Source of the DNA: JAWKJY01 sp041393535
GTDB taxonomy: Bacteria; Actinomycetota; Thermoleophilia; Gaiellales; Gaiellaceae
Length of the DNA stretch: 64,000 nt
NCBI GenBank assembly: GCA_041393535.1
Contig: JAWKJY010000001.1
Location: 186,001 to 250,000 of the forward strand
Direction: 5' to 3'
A program made the position numbers and the translations under genes. Below the pieces are notes generated by a model. It was not told the origin of the DNA and ran no database searches. It saw only the letters and a program-made list of their open reading frames with translations. Below, in pieces: positions 25,739-34,092 of this stretch. Each line of letters begins with the position of its first letter. The first letter of the stretch is position 1.

Positions 25739-27523
25739 ATGGCGTACGAGGATCTCCGTCGTCTTCGCGTCCTCAAGCCCCAGCCCGGGCCCGAGCGGGA
25801 TCGGGCCGGGGCGGGTGAGCCCGTGCTCCAGGGCGGCATCGCCGCGAACCCGATCACGGAGCTCGTCGCCGACCTGATCGAGGCGACCGGGCTGCTCACC
25901 GACGAGCAGCTGGCGGCGGTGCGCGGCCACGCCGGCTCGGGCTCGTTCGCGCAGGCGATCCTCGACGAGGGGCTCGCTCCCCGCGTGGTCGCCGAGCAGC
26001 ACCGGCTGCCCTTCGTCTCGCTCCACGCCGAGGGCGTCGCGCGCGACGCCGTCGAGCAGATCCCGGCGCACATCCTCGAGCGGGCGTGCGCGATCCCGTA
26101 CGCGCTCGAGGACGAGCGGCTGCGCGTCGCGATCGCCGACCCGACCGACGTCCAGACGATCGACGAGCTCCGACTCGCGACCCGCTACGTCCTCGACCTC
26201 GCGGTCGCGACGCGCGAGGAGATCGAGGGCGAGCTGAAGCGGATCTCGCGGGCGAACGAGTTCTGGGAGCGCGCGGCGCTCGTCCAGGACGACCAGTTCC
26301 ACGACGACCACGAGGGCGCCGACCTCGACCAGGACGACGGGGTCTCCGACGCGCCGCTCGTCCGGCTCGTCAACTCGGTCATCCTCCAGGCGGCCGAGGA
26401 CGGGGCGAGCGACCTGCACTTCGACCCGCAGGAGGACGCGCTCGTCATCCGGGCGCGCGTCGACGGCGTCCTCGCGGAGGTGCAGCGGCTACCGAAGAAG
26501 CTCGCGCCCTCCGTCGTCACGCGCCTGAAGGTGCTCGCGAAGCTCGACATCGCCGAGAAGCGCAAGCCGCAGGACGGTCGCATCTCCCTGGACGCGCGCG
26601 CCGCCGGGCGGAGCCTCGACATTCGCGTCGCGGTGCTGCCGACGGTCGAGGGCGAGGGCGTCGTCATGCGCCTGCTCGACAAGTCGAAGCGGCCGCCGAC
26701 GCTCTCGGACATCGGCTTCTCGGACAAGATGCGGCTGGTCGTCGAGGAGATCGTCCGGCTCCCGACCGGCGCGCTCCTCGTCACCGGCCCGACAGGCTCG
26801 GGCAAGTCGACGACGCTCTACGCGATCCTGAACGAGATCAACCGGCCCGAGATCAACGTGATCACCGTCGAGGACCCGGTCGAGTACCGCCTGGCCGGCA
26901 TCAACCAGGTGCAGATCAACCTGAAGGCCGGCCTCAGCTTCGCGGCGGCGCTGCGCACGATCCTCCGCTCCGACCCCGACGTGATCATGGTCGGCGAGAT
27001 CCGCGACGTCGAGACGGCGAAGATGGCGATCGAGTCGGCGCTGACCGGCCACTTCGTGCTCTCGACGCTCCACACGAACGACGCGCCGAGCGCGCTGACG
27101 CGCCTGAACGAGATGGGCGTCGAACCGTTCCTGACGGGCGCCGCGGTCACGGCCGTGCTCGCGCAGCGGCTCGCCCGCCGGCTCTGCGTCCACTGCTGCG
27201 AGATGTACGTGCCGAGCCCGGACGAGCTCGTCTCGGCCGGCTTCACGCCCGAGCAGGCCGCCTCGGCGGACGGCCTCGCGCTCTACCGCAAGCGCGGCTG
27301 CCCGCGCTGCAACCTGAGCGGCTACAAGGGGCGGGTCGGCATCTTCCAGCTGCTCGTGATGACCGAGGAGATCGAGCGCCTGTCCTCCAAGGGCGCGAGC
27401 CGCGACGAGCTCGAGCGCGCCGCCGTCGCCACGGGCATGCGCACCCTCTGGGACGATGGCATCGCGAAGGTCGCCTCCGGCCTGACGTCGCTGGAGGAGC
27501 TCTCGCGCGTGCTCGTCCAGTAA
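25739..27523 (+). CDS. pilB: Type IV pilus extension ATPase PilB
   Basis: A 594-residue hexameric ATPase that drives pilin polymerisation. It has an N-terminal MshEN domain (about 35-165; LVADLIEATGLLTDEQL and AILDEGLAPRVVAEQHRLPFV), the domain that binds c-di-GMP in related ATPases, then an N2 domain and the RecA-like motor: Walker A TGPTGSGKSTT near 345, ITVEDPVEYRLAG, Walker B SDPDVIMVGEIRDVETA and STLHTNDAPSAL. The tetracysteine zinc site is LCVHCCEMY and GCPRCNLSGYKG (about 482-527). The ATG at 25739 is chosen; a GTG at 25733 would add two residues. Confidence 0.93.
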   Translation: MAYEDLRRLRVLKPQPGPERDRAGAGEPVLQGGIAANPITELVADLIEATGLLTDEQLAAVRGHAGSGSFAQAILDEGLAPRVVAEQHRLPFVSLHAEGVARDAVEQIPAHILERACAIPYALEDERLRVAIADPTDVQTIDELRLATRYVLDLAVATREEIEGELKRISRANEFWERAALVQDDQFHDDHEGADLDQDDGVSDAPLVRLVNSVILQAAEDGASDLHFDPQEDALVIRARVDGVLAEVQRLPKKLAPSVVTRLKVLAKLDIAEKRKPQDGRISLDARAAGRSLDIRVAVLPTVEGEGVVMRLLDKSKRPPTLSDIGFSDKMRLVVEEIVRLPTGALLVTGPTGSGKSTTLYAILNEINRPEINVITVEDPVEYRLAGINQVQINLKAGLSFAAALRTILRSDPDVIMVGEIRDVETAKMAIESALTGHFVLSTLHTNDAPSALTRLNEMGVEPFLTGAAVTAVLAQRLARRLCVHCCEMYVPSPDELVSAGFTPEQAASADGLALYRKRGCPRCNLSGYKGRVGIFQLLVMTEEIERLSSKGASRDELERAAVATGMRTLWDDGIAKVASGLTSLEELSRVLVQ

Positions 27524-27847
27524 CGCAGGGGTCGCCCAGCGGGTGCGCGGGCTCGCAGCCTCCAGCGGCCGACCCGGGAGGGCTCCCTTCCCGTAGCCGC
27601 TGCGGGCGTCGGCAGGCCGCCGGCGCGGCGCTCGCGCGAGAGCCCGACCGCGAGTCGCCCGGCGCGATCAGGGGCGGCCAGCGGGCACGAGTCCGAGCTT
27701 CCCGCCCACTCGTTCACCCACCCGGGGGAGTCCCAACGAGGGACTCGCGTCGATACGTGGCGTAGAGCATCGACGCACCCCGGACGAGGCATCGGGCCCG
27801 AGCGCGCCCGGGCCGATCTCCGGTGAGACGAAAGGACGAGCCTGGCG
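27524..27847. other. Spacer between pilB and the MshEN gene
   Basis: These 324 bases contain copy 1 of intergenic repeat Q (27638-27707), a perfect hairpin GAGTCCC-AACGA-GGGACTC at 27728-27746, and directly after it GTCGATAC (27749-27756), a weaker relative of the GCCGATAA element. The downstream ATG is at 27848. No protein frame was recognised. Confidence 0.55.
27638..27707 (+). repeat. Intergenic repeat Q, copy 1
   Basis: Matches 29208-29277: GAGAGCCCGA, then CGCGAG, GCC, GGCGCGAT and AGGGG occur in the same order and spacing, with about six mismatches in the first 40 positions, and both copies end in CGAGCTTC followed by a C-rich run. It lies 115 bases after the pilB stop. Confidence 0.55.
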
Positions 27848-29107
27848 ATGGCCTCGATGGAGCACCCCGAACCGCAGCGCGACCCGTATGCCGCCGGGCA
27901 CGGCGAGCCTGTCCCGGGCCAGCCGCAGGCCCTCCGCGTCCTCCGGCCGGAGGCGCCCACGCACCTGCCGCCGCCGGGCTCGCACCAGACGGCCCCGGCG
28001 CCGGAGGAGCCGCTGCAGCTCGGCGGCGCGCCGGAGAGCTTCCTGCCGCCCCCGCCGCAGGTGGCGATGCAGGCCGAGGTCGAGTCCGCCGTCGACGCCC
28101 TGCTCTCGTTCTCGCCGGAGCTCCCGGCGCCCGCGGTCGCGCCACTCGAGGCGACGCCGCCCGCGCCGGAGCCGGCCCCCGCACCGGTCGTCGAGCTCGC
28201 GCCTCCTCCTGCGGTCGAGGCGCCGGCCCCGTCGGCCGAGCCAGCGCCCGCGCAGCAGGTCGCCCATCGCCCCGAGGAGATGCGCGACCTGCCGCTCGGG
28301 ACGCTGATCCACAACATGGGCCTCGTCGGCGCCGCCGACATCGAGGCCGCGCTCGAGGAGAGCGTCCGCGACGGCAAGCGCCTCGGCGAGGTGCTCCTCG
28401 ACCGCGGGCTGATCGCGGAGCGCGACCTCGGCCGCCTGCTCGCCGGTCAGAAGGGGCTGCCCTTCGTCGACCTCGGCTCGATCCAGCTCGACCCGCAGGC
28501 GGCGACGCTGCTGCCCGTCGGGAGCGCCCGCCTCTACCTCGCACTGCCGATCCGCATCGAGGACGGCGTCCCCGTCGTCGCCGTCTGCGACCCGACCAAC
28601 CAGCTCGCGATCGAGAACGTCCGCCGGGCGCTCGGCGTCGAGCCGCGCTTCGCCGTGGCGAGCCGCGGCGACATCCTGCGCGCGATCGCGTCCGTCCACG
28701 GCGCCGTGGCCGAGGTGCCCGCCGAGCCGGCGCCGCCGCCGGCCCTCGCCCCCGAGAGCGTTGCGGAGCTGGCCTCGGTGCCGACGGCCGTGCCGCTCGT
28801 CGAGCAGGTCGGCCTCGCCGGCATCCCGCCGAGCTCCTTCCAGGCCGTCGACCTGGCCGAGCCCGCGCACCCGTCGGTGATGGGCCGCGAGCAGCTCGTC
28901 CACCGGGTCTACGTGCGGCTCTCCGACGGTGACCGGCTCGAGCTCGGCGCCTTCGCCGCGGGTGCGGACGCCCACGCCCGCGCGCGCGAGGTGATGCGCA
29001 TCGTCGACGAGCGCCGCCCCGGCGACTGGCCGTGCATCCACGGCCGCTTCCTCCGCCCCGAGACGATCGTCTCGATCGACATCGTCGACGAGCTGCCCCG
29101 CTACTAG
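27848..29107 (+). CDS. Stand-alone MshEN-domain protein, predicted c-di-GMP receptor
   Basis: A 419-residue cytoplasmic protein. After a Pro/Ala-rich disordered region (1-140) comes an MshEN/T2SSE_N domain (about 147-275) with two classic RLG-type units: PLGTLIHNMGLVGAADIEAA and RLGEVLLDRGLIAERDLGRL, then GLPFVDLGSI and VAVCDPTNQLAIENVRRAL. These units form the c-di-GMP pocket in MshE-type ATPases. There is no Walker motif and no ATPase domain. A separate small C-terminal domain (350-419, HRVYVRLSDGDRLELGAFAA) is unassigned. Homology to the PilB N-terminus and the shared flanking repeat Q suggest origin by duplication of the pilB 5' half. Likely role: regulator of the pilus or of another machine. 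Confidence 0.8.
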   Translation: MASMEHPEPQRDPYAAGHGEPVPGQPQALRVLRPEAPTHLPPPGSHQTAPAPEEPLQLGGAPESFLPPPPQVAMQAEVESAVDALLSFSPELPAPAVAPLEATPPAPEPAPAPVVELAPPPAVEAPAPSAEPAPAQQVAHRPEEMRDLPLGTLIHNMGLVGAADIEAALEESVRDGKRLGEVLLDRGLIAERDLGRLLAGQKGLPFVDLGSIQLDPQAATLLPVGSARLYLALPIRIEDGVPVVAVCDPTNQLAIENVRRALGVEPRFAVASRGDILRAIASVHGAVAEVPAEPAPPPALAPESVAELASVPTAVPLVEQVGLAGIPPSSFQAVDLAEPAHPSVMGREQLVHRVYVRLSDGDRLELGAFAAGADAHARAREVMRIVDERRPGDWPCIHGRFLRPETIVSIDIVDELPRY

Positions 29108-29112
29108 CGCCG

Positions 29113-29133
29113 GGGGGAACCCGGGCTTCCCCC
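29113..29133 (+). terminator. Hairpin after the MshEN gene
   Basis: GGGGGAA (29113-29119) pairs with TTCCCCC (29127-29133) around a seven-base loop, six bases after the stop codon. There is no T-tract, which is common for terminators in such GC-rich genomes. Confidence 0.5.
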
Positions 29134-29207
29134 GCAGCCCCCCTCCTCTGGAGTGCGCCGCGCCCAGGCCGGGGAACCCGGCCAGGGCGCGGCTCCGTCT
29201 CCGGATC

Positions 29208-29277
29208 GAGAGCCCGAGCGCGAGGGGCCTGGCGCGATGAGGGGGGCGTGGGGGGTGAAGCGCGAGCTTCTCTCCCC
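29208..29277 (+). repeat. Intergenic repeat Q, copy 2
   Basis: Second copy of the element at 27638-27707. It lies 101 bases after the stop of the MshEN gene and runs up to the end of ung on the other strand. Each copy thus follows a gene that carries an MshEN domain. Confidence 0.55.
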
Positions 29278-29278
29278 A

Positions 29279-29971
29279 TCAGAGACGCCAGTCCACCGGC
29301 GCCGCGCCCAGCTCCTCGAGCAGGGCGTTCGCGCGGCTGAACGGCCGGGAGCCGAAGAAGCCGTTCGAGGCCGAGAGGGGGCTCGGATGGGCGCTCTCGA
29401 CGGTCGGGTGCGGGGCGAGGAGCGACGCGAGGGTGCGGGCGTCGCGGCCCCAGAGGATCGAGACGAGCGGCCGCTCCCGCGCGGCGAGGGCGCGGATCGC
29501 CTGCTCGGTCACCGTCTCCCAGCCCTTGCCGCGGTGACTGCCCGGCTCGCCCGGGCGGACGGTCAGGACGCGGTTCAGGAGCATGACCCCGCGCTCCGTC
29601 CACGGCGTCAGGTCGCCGCTCGCGGGCAGCGGGTGGCCGAGGTCGGCGACGTACTCCTGGAGGATGTTCCGCAGGCTGCCGGGGAGGGGGCGCACGTCGG
29701 GGCCGACCGAGAACGAGAGGCCGACCGGGTGGCCAGGGGTGGGGTACGGGTCCTGCCCGACGATCAGGACGCGGACGTCGTCGAGCGGCTGGCGGAACGC
29801 TGCCAGGATGCGGTCGCCCGCGGGCAGGAAGCGCCGGCCCGCGGCGCGCTCCTCGCGCAGGAAGCGGCCAAGGTCGGCGAGCACGTCGGCGACGGGCGCG
29901 AGCGCGTCGCCCCACCCGGGCCCGAGCGTGGCGGCGAGCCGCGTGGCGGCGTCCTGGTCGACCGTCCACAC
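29279..29971 (-). CDS. ung: Uracil-DNA glycosylase, family 1
   Basis: A 230-residue base-excision-repair enzyme that removes uracil from DNA. The catalytic water-activating motif is VLIVGQDPYPTPGH (about residues 69-82), and the minor-groove loop is HPSPLSASNGFFGSRPF (about 197-213) with the histidine of the HPSPLS motif. GVMLLNRVLTVRPGEPGSHRG and VSILWGRDA match the uracil-pocket segments. The start is the GTG at 29971, preceded on the minus strand by TAGCAT and six bases, so the message is probably leaderless. Confidence 0.93.
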   Translation of the reverse strand: MWTVDQDAATRLAATLGPGWGDALAPVADVLADLGRFLREERAAGRRFLPAGDRILAAFRQPLDDVRVLIVGQDPYPTPGHPVGLSFSVGPDVRPLPGSLRNILQEYVADLGHPLPASGDLTPWTERGVMLLNRVLTVRPGEPGSHRGKGWETVTEQAIRALAARERPLVSILWGRDARTLASLLAPHPTVESAHPSPLSASNGFFGSRPFSRANALLEELGAAPVDWRL

Positions 29972-29983
29972 GCCGCGATGCTA
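29969..29983 (-). promoter_or_regulatory. -10 box for a leaderless ung transcript
   Basis: On the minus strand TAGCAT (29983-29978), six bases, then GTG. Same geometry as before murT and four other genes in the window. Confidence 0.5.
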
Positions 29984-30006
29984 CGCCATCGCGCGGGCGG
30001 CGAGCG

Positions 30007-30285
30007 CTACCCCTTCGCGGCGCGCTCCTTCCGCTTCCGCCGCCGGCGCGAGCCGAGCAGCGCGACGGCCGCGCCGAGGGCGAACGAGACGATGATGACG
30101 AGGATCAGTGGCGAGCTCCGATCCGTCACCCACCAGTCGATCGTGACCGACTGTGTGTTGTCGACCGCGAACCAGATGATCGCGGCGGCGGCCAGCGCGA
30201 TCGCCACCTCGCGCGGGCTGATCCGCTCGAGCAGGCCGCTGCGCGTCGTGCCCTCGCCGGGCCGTGGCTGCTGCAGGTCGTCCAT
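30007..30285 (-). CDS. LapA-family small membrane protein
   Basis: A 92-residue protein with two membrane segments (EVAIALAAAAIIWFAVDNTQ and PLILVIIVSFALGAAVALLG) separated by the short loop SVTIDWWVTDRSS, followed by a basic tail RRRRKRKERAAKG. This is the DUF1049/LapA pattern (NxxxVxIxxxxxxxxxPLxLvI). The GGGAGG site lies seven bases before the ATG at 30285. In proteobacteria LapA is linked to lipopolysaccharide assembly; in actinobacteria its function is not established. Confidence 0.75.
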   Translation of the reverse strand: MDDLQQPRPGEGTTRSGLLERISPREVAIALAAAAIIWFAVDNTQSVTIDWWVTDRSSPLILVIIVSFALGAAVALLGSRRRRKRKERAAKG

Positions 30286-30300
30286 GGAACCTCCCTCGGG

Positions 30301-32182
30301 TCAGGCGGGGGCGGCGCGCCGGCGAGGTCGTCCGCCTGGGCGTCGCACCCGCGGCTCGCTCGCGCAGGTCGAAGAGGAGCGTGGTCGCGATCCCAACGTG
30401 GTCAGGAAGCCAGGTTGACGAGCGAGCCGATCGCGTTGATCGTCGCGAGCGACCAGGACGAGGCGAGGAAGAGGAGCAGCAGCCCGACGATCGGGCCGGT
30501 CGCGAGGCCGATCCCGTAGACCGTGACGGTGAACGCCAGCGCGGCGCGTTCCCCGCACGAGCGCGCGGCTCCGGCGCAGCGCGTCGCGCGCGCTCGAGGT
30601 CCTCGAGCACGCACGCGTGGACGGCGACCGCCCAGCGGACGCCGAGCCAGACGGCGACCGGGATCGTGACGACGAGGCTGACGAGGACCACGTAGAGCGG
30701 GGACGGTGCGTAGGACGATCCCGCCGATGGCGGGCCCGTGCGGCCGCAGCGCGCGGTAGGCGCCGAGCCCGCCCAGCGAGGCGCCGCGCTGGCGCGCCGC
30801 GAGCGCGGCCGCGACGGCCCCGGTGACGAGCAGGATGCCGAGGGAGACGCCGAGCCCGCCGATCAGCAGGGCGAGCAGGGAGGAGGCGACGCTGTCGTCC
30901 CCGGACACCTCGCGCACCGTCGCGAGCGGCGTCACCCGCAGCAGCAGGTTCTGGATCCCGTCGATACGAGCGCGATCGACGAAGACGACGCCGATCGCGA
31001 GGAACGTCCGGGGCGCCTGGCCGTAGATCCGCCGGGCGGCGCAGGATCTGCCCGACCGTGCGCGCCCGTGCGACCGGCACCGGCTCGGCCGGGCTCCAGC
31101 GCGTCCGCCGCAGGCCCGCGCTGACGAGGCCGAGCACCAGCAGCGCGAGGCCGAGCGCGACCCACGGTCGCTCGATCGAGAACCACAGCGCCGAGGAGCT
31201 CCGCCTCGACCGCCCAGCAGAACGCGCCGGTGACGCTCTGCCCGAACGTGCCCTGACCGGGCACCTTCACCGCGTCGTCGCGCAGGTCGTCGCCAGGAGA
31301 GGGGCTCGCGCCAGACCCCTTCGTCTGGGGGCCCGTCGGGCCGTTGTTGAAGCCGGCCCGCTTCTCGCCCCAGCGGCCGGTGAAGAGGAGCCACGCGAAC
31401 GGCCCGGTCGGGTCGTCGACGCGGTCGGGCAGGAGCACGACCTCGCCGCCTCGAGCGTCGTGGGCGCGCGCGTGTCGTCGCAGCCGAAGCCCTGCTCGGC
31501 GTCGCGGCCGAGCCAGAGGGCCTGGGTGAAGCAGTTCGCCGCGTGCGAGCCGGCGCCCGGGTAGATCACTGCGCGGCCGTCGACGACGGAGAGCGCGCCG
31601 CCGCTGGTGGCGACACCTGGCCGCCCTCGTGCTGGGAGACGCCGACGAGACCGGCTCCCTGCTCGAGCGCCTCCTCGGCCGTCGATGCGTCGAAGGCCAG
31701 CTGGAGCATCTCCCAGTCGCCCTCGTGCCTGTCGTTGAAGTCGTTGTACGTGTAGTAGAGCCAGCATTGGAGAGCGCGAGCCGGCCGCTCGCCGGCCGGC
31801 GACGCGCGTACGCCACGGTCGGCTCTCGCCGCGGCCGCGCGGAACCACCGCTCGTACGTGCAGCCGGGGCGGAGCGCCTTCCTGGGAGGTCGAGCTGCCA
31901 GCTCCTCGCCCTTGCCGGCCAGGTCGGCCGCGGTCGGGCCCGGGAGCGATGGCGGCCCGCGGTCGGGCGCGACCAGGAGCACGTCCGGGTTGCCGAGGAC
32001 GACCTCGACGGCGACCGGCCGGTACGGCTCGCCTGCGGCGCACGGCCGCGCCTGTCCGCCGAAGCCCGAGGATCGGCGCGTGGCGCGCCGCGATCTCCGC
32101 GGCGGCGGCCGTCCTCGGCGCCTGCGGGCGGCGCGGCGACGAGCGCGACCGCGAGCCCGAGCAGGGCGAGGAGCCGCCTCAC
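30301..32182 (-). pseudogene. Secreted Vps62-like domain fused to a multi-pass membrane domain, frameshifted
   Basis: Pieces in several frames line up as one protein of about 620 residues. It begins with a signal peptide (VRRLLALLGLAVALVAAPPAG). A Vps62/DUF946-like region follows: LYYTYNDFNDRHEGDWEMLQ, VIYPGAGSHANCF-like segment, WLGRDAEQGFGCDDTRAP, GPFAWLLFTGRWGEKRAGFN and PGQGTFGQSVTGAFCWAVE. Then come helices FLAIGVVFVDRARIDGIQNL, SSLLALLIGGLGVSLGILLV and VSLVVTIPVAVWLGVRWAV, resembling the membrane domain of some glycerophosphodiesterases. At least five frame shifts are needed. The GTG start at 32182 overlaps the stop of a small upstream frame (GTGA). Confidence 0.6.
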
Positions 32183-32308
32183 GCGGTGACCGGCCGCCGA
32201 GGACGCCCGCGCCGCCGCAGCCGCTCGACGATCAGCGGGCCGGCGAGGATGACGACGAGGACGACGAGGAACGTCCACTCCGCCGAGACGGGCGGCCAGT
32301 GGGATCAC
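32179..32308 (-). pseudogene. Small single-pass membrane protein, one frame shift
   Basis: The frame VSAEWTFLVVLVVILAGPLI followed by VERLRRRGRPRRPVTA ends at a TGA that overlaps the GTG of the Vps62-like gene. No start codon exists in that frame, but a GTG at 32308 (VIPLAA) reaches it if one base is extra near 32290. The helix followed by ERLR resembles the N-terminal end of Kef/CPA2 antiporters, so it may be a small antiporter-like protein or a remnant. Evidence is weak. Confidence 0.35.
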
Positions 32309-32403
32309 GCTGGGAAGTCTGCCGCACGGGTCGGCAGGGAACGTGCGCGCGGCCGCGCAGGGTGAAGGCATGGCCGCCGGCCCGTCGAACGGACACGGGA
32401 GCG

Positions 32404-33197
32404 ATGTCGAGCAACACCGTCCAGGCGCTGATCACCGCCGGCGCGGGTGCCGTCGGCATCCTGGTCGCCCGCTGGCTCCTGACCCGGAGGGGCTTCGAGC
32501 GCTGGGAGCGCCGCGCAGGCGACGCGGCGCACGCCGGACGAGGTCGCCAGCATGCGGACGCGGCTCGGCGTGCTGCGGCGCGTGATCGTCGCCGTGCTGA
32601 TCGTGATCGTCGTCTGAACACGCTGGCCGTGTCTCCAGACCGAGCAGCTCGCGACCGCGGTGCTGGCGTCCGGCGCGGTGCTGGCGCTGTTCGTGGGCCT
32701 CGCCTTCACGACGCCGCTCGCGAACCTGGGCGCCGGCGTCCTGCTGGCGCTGACGCAGCCGATGCGGATCGGCGACCGGATCCTCGTCGGCGACACGGCG
32801 GGCGAGGTCGAGGAGATCACGCTCATCCACGACGGTGCTCCTGACCGACGACGACCGGCGCGTCTTCGTCCCGAACTCGACGATGGTCTCCTCGACCGTC
32901 GTCAACCGCACGTTCAAGGACACGCGGCGCGGGATCGCCGTCCAGGTGCCGGTCGCGCTCGGCGCGTCGATCGACGACGCTCCTTCGCTCGGTCCTCCTC
33001 GCGGCGGCGGCGTCGACCGGCGAGCCGCTCGAGAACGTGGCGGTGCGCGTCACCGACGTCACCGAGCTGGTCACGTGGCTGACGATCTCCGGCCTGCACG
33101 GCCGACGGCGTCGCCCGCCGTGGTCGGGGCCGCGGTGCGCGAGCGCGCCGTCGTGGCGCTCGGGGCGCGGGGGCTGCTGCCCGCGGTCTCCCGGTGA
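32404..33197 (+). pseudogene. MscS-type mechanosensitive channel, frameshifted
   Basis: About 264 residues when read across at least three frame shifts. It starts at ATG 32404 with a first helix (SNTVQALITAGAGAVGILVA). The pore-lining helix and beta domain follow: LASGAVLALFVGLAFTTPLA, NLGAGVLLALTQPMRIGDRI and VGDTAGEVEEITLIHT, then LLTDDDRRVFVPNSTMVSST and VVNRTFKDTRRGIAVQVPVA. These are hallmarks of MscS, which opens on membrane tension to release osmolytes. The stop at 33197 overlaps the start of the K+ channel gene. Confidence 0.75.
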
Positions 33198-33663
33198 GCG
33201 ACCCGCCGCTCACTCGCCACGCGGTCGGTGGAGCGGACGCTCGTGCGCGTCGCCGAGCGGATCACGCTGGCCCGTGCGCTGCTCCTCGTGTCTGGGGCGG
33301 CGCTCGCCCTCGTCCTCGCGGCCGCGGCGATCGAGCGCCTGGTCGAGCCCGCGACCTTCACGAGCTACGGCCGGGCGGTGTGGTGGGCCGTCGTGACCGT
33401 CGGGACTGTCGGCTACGGCGACGTCATCCCGACGAGCCCCGCCGGACGCTCGGTGGCGGCGCTCCTGATCCTCTTCTCGCTCGCGCTCGTGCCGATCCTG
33501 ACCCGATCGTCGTCACGGCGCCGGTCGGCCGCCGCCAGCGCGAGCAGCTCGCGCTCGCCCGGCGCACGGTCGACGAGACCGGGAGCTGCTGGTCGAGCTG
33601 CGCGACCGGCTCGAGCGGATCGAGCGTGGCGCATCGCGCACGACGAGCGCCCGTCCTGGATGA
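33194..33663 (+). pseudogene. Two-helix potassium channel, frameshifted at both ends
   Basis: The core ALLLVSGAALALVLAAAAIE, TSYGRAVWWAVVTVGTVGYG and SVAALLILFSLALVPILT gives two membrane helices flanking a pore loop with the selectivity filter TVGYGD. That is the minimal Ion_trans_2 channel. A GTG at 33194 (VSDPPLTRHA) overlapping the MscS stop needs one shift near 33225 to join the core. A second shift near 33500 leads to a coiled C-terminus, ELLVELRDRLERIERGASR, and the TGA at 33663. Coupled MscS and K+ channel genes suggest an osmotic stress unit. Confidence 0.65.
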
Positions 33664-34077
33664 GCGTGGGCGACGGCGGCCGCGGCCGCCGTCGGTCGGA
33701 GTCGCTCGCAGCCGCAGCCGCAGCCGCGGTCGTGGTCGCCGTCGCGGTCGCGGTCACAGCCCTGGTCGTGGTCGCGGCCGCACCCGCCGTCGCGGTCGTC
33801 GCTTGCAGCCGCTGCTCGCGCGCGCCCGCGCGACAGACCTCCCGCCCAGGGTGGGGAACCACGCGCCTCCGGCGCTCAGCCTCCATGGCGGAAAAACGTG
33901 CACGCGTGTGACACGCGACTGCGCCGATTCCGCGCCGATCGACCCACACCCGTCCGGGCGGGTCGGGGTGGGCCGGTCTGCGCGCCGGTGCGGGGTGCGT
34001 ACCGCCGGGTCGGGTCGGGCCGACCCGCGCGCCGTTGCGAGCGGGCTCCGGTGACCCCGCGGGCGCCCGGGCTCCCG
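33664..34077. other. Non-coding spacer with degenerate hexamer repeats
   Basis: From about 33700 to 33790 the sequence repeats a degenerate hexamer of the type CGCAGC and CGGTCG. In one frame it gives runs of alanine and valine, in others arginine-serine or aspartate-arginine. A slightly AT-richer stretch follows near 33885-33915. No gene was recognised on either strand. Confidence 0.5.
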
Positions 34078-34092
34078 TACGATCGCGCGGTG
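34078..34092 (+). promoter_or_regulatory. -10 box for a leaderless transcript
   Basis: TACGAT (34078-34083), six bases, then the GTG start at 34090. Confidence 0.5.

Noticed and set aside
33700..33790. Hexamer-repeat segment as a CRISPR or protein repeat
   Set aside because: Units are six bases, degenerate and contiguous without spacers, and no frame has a start, length and flanks that would make a believable protein.
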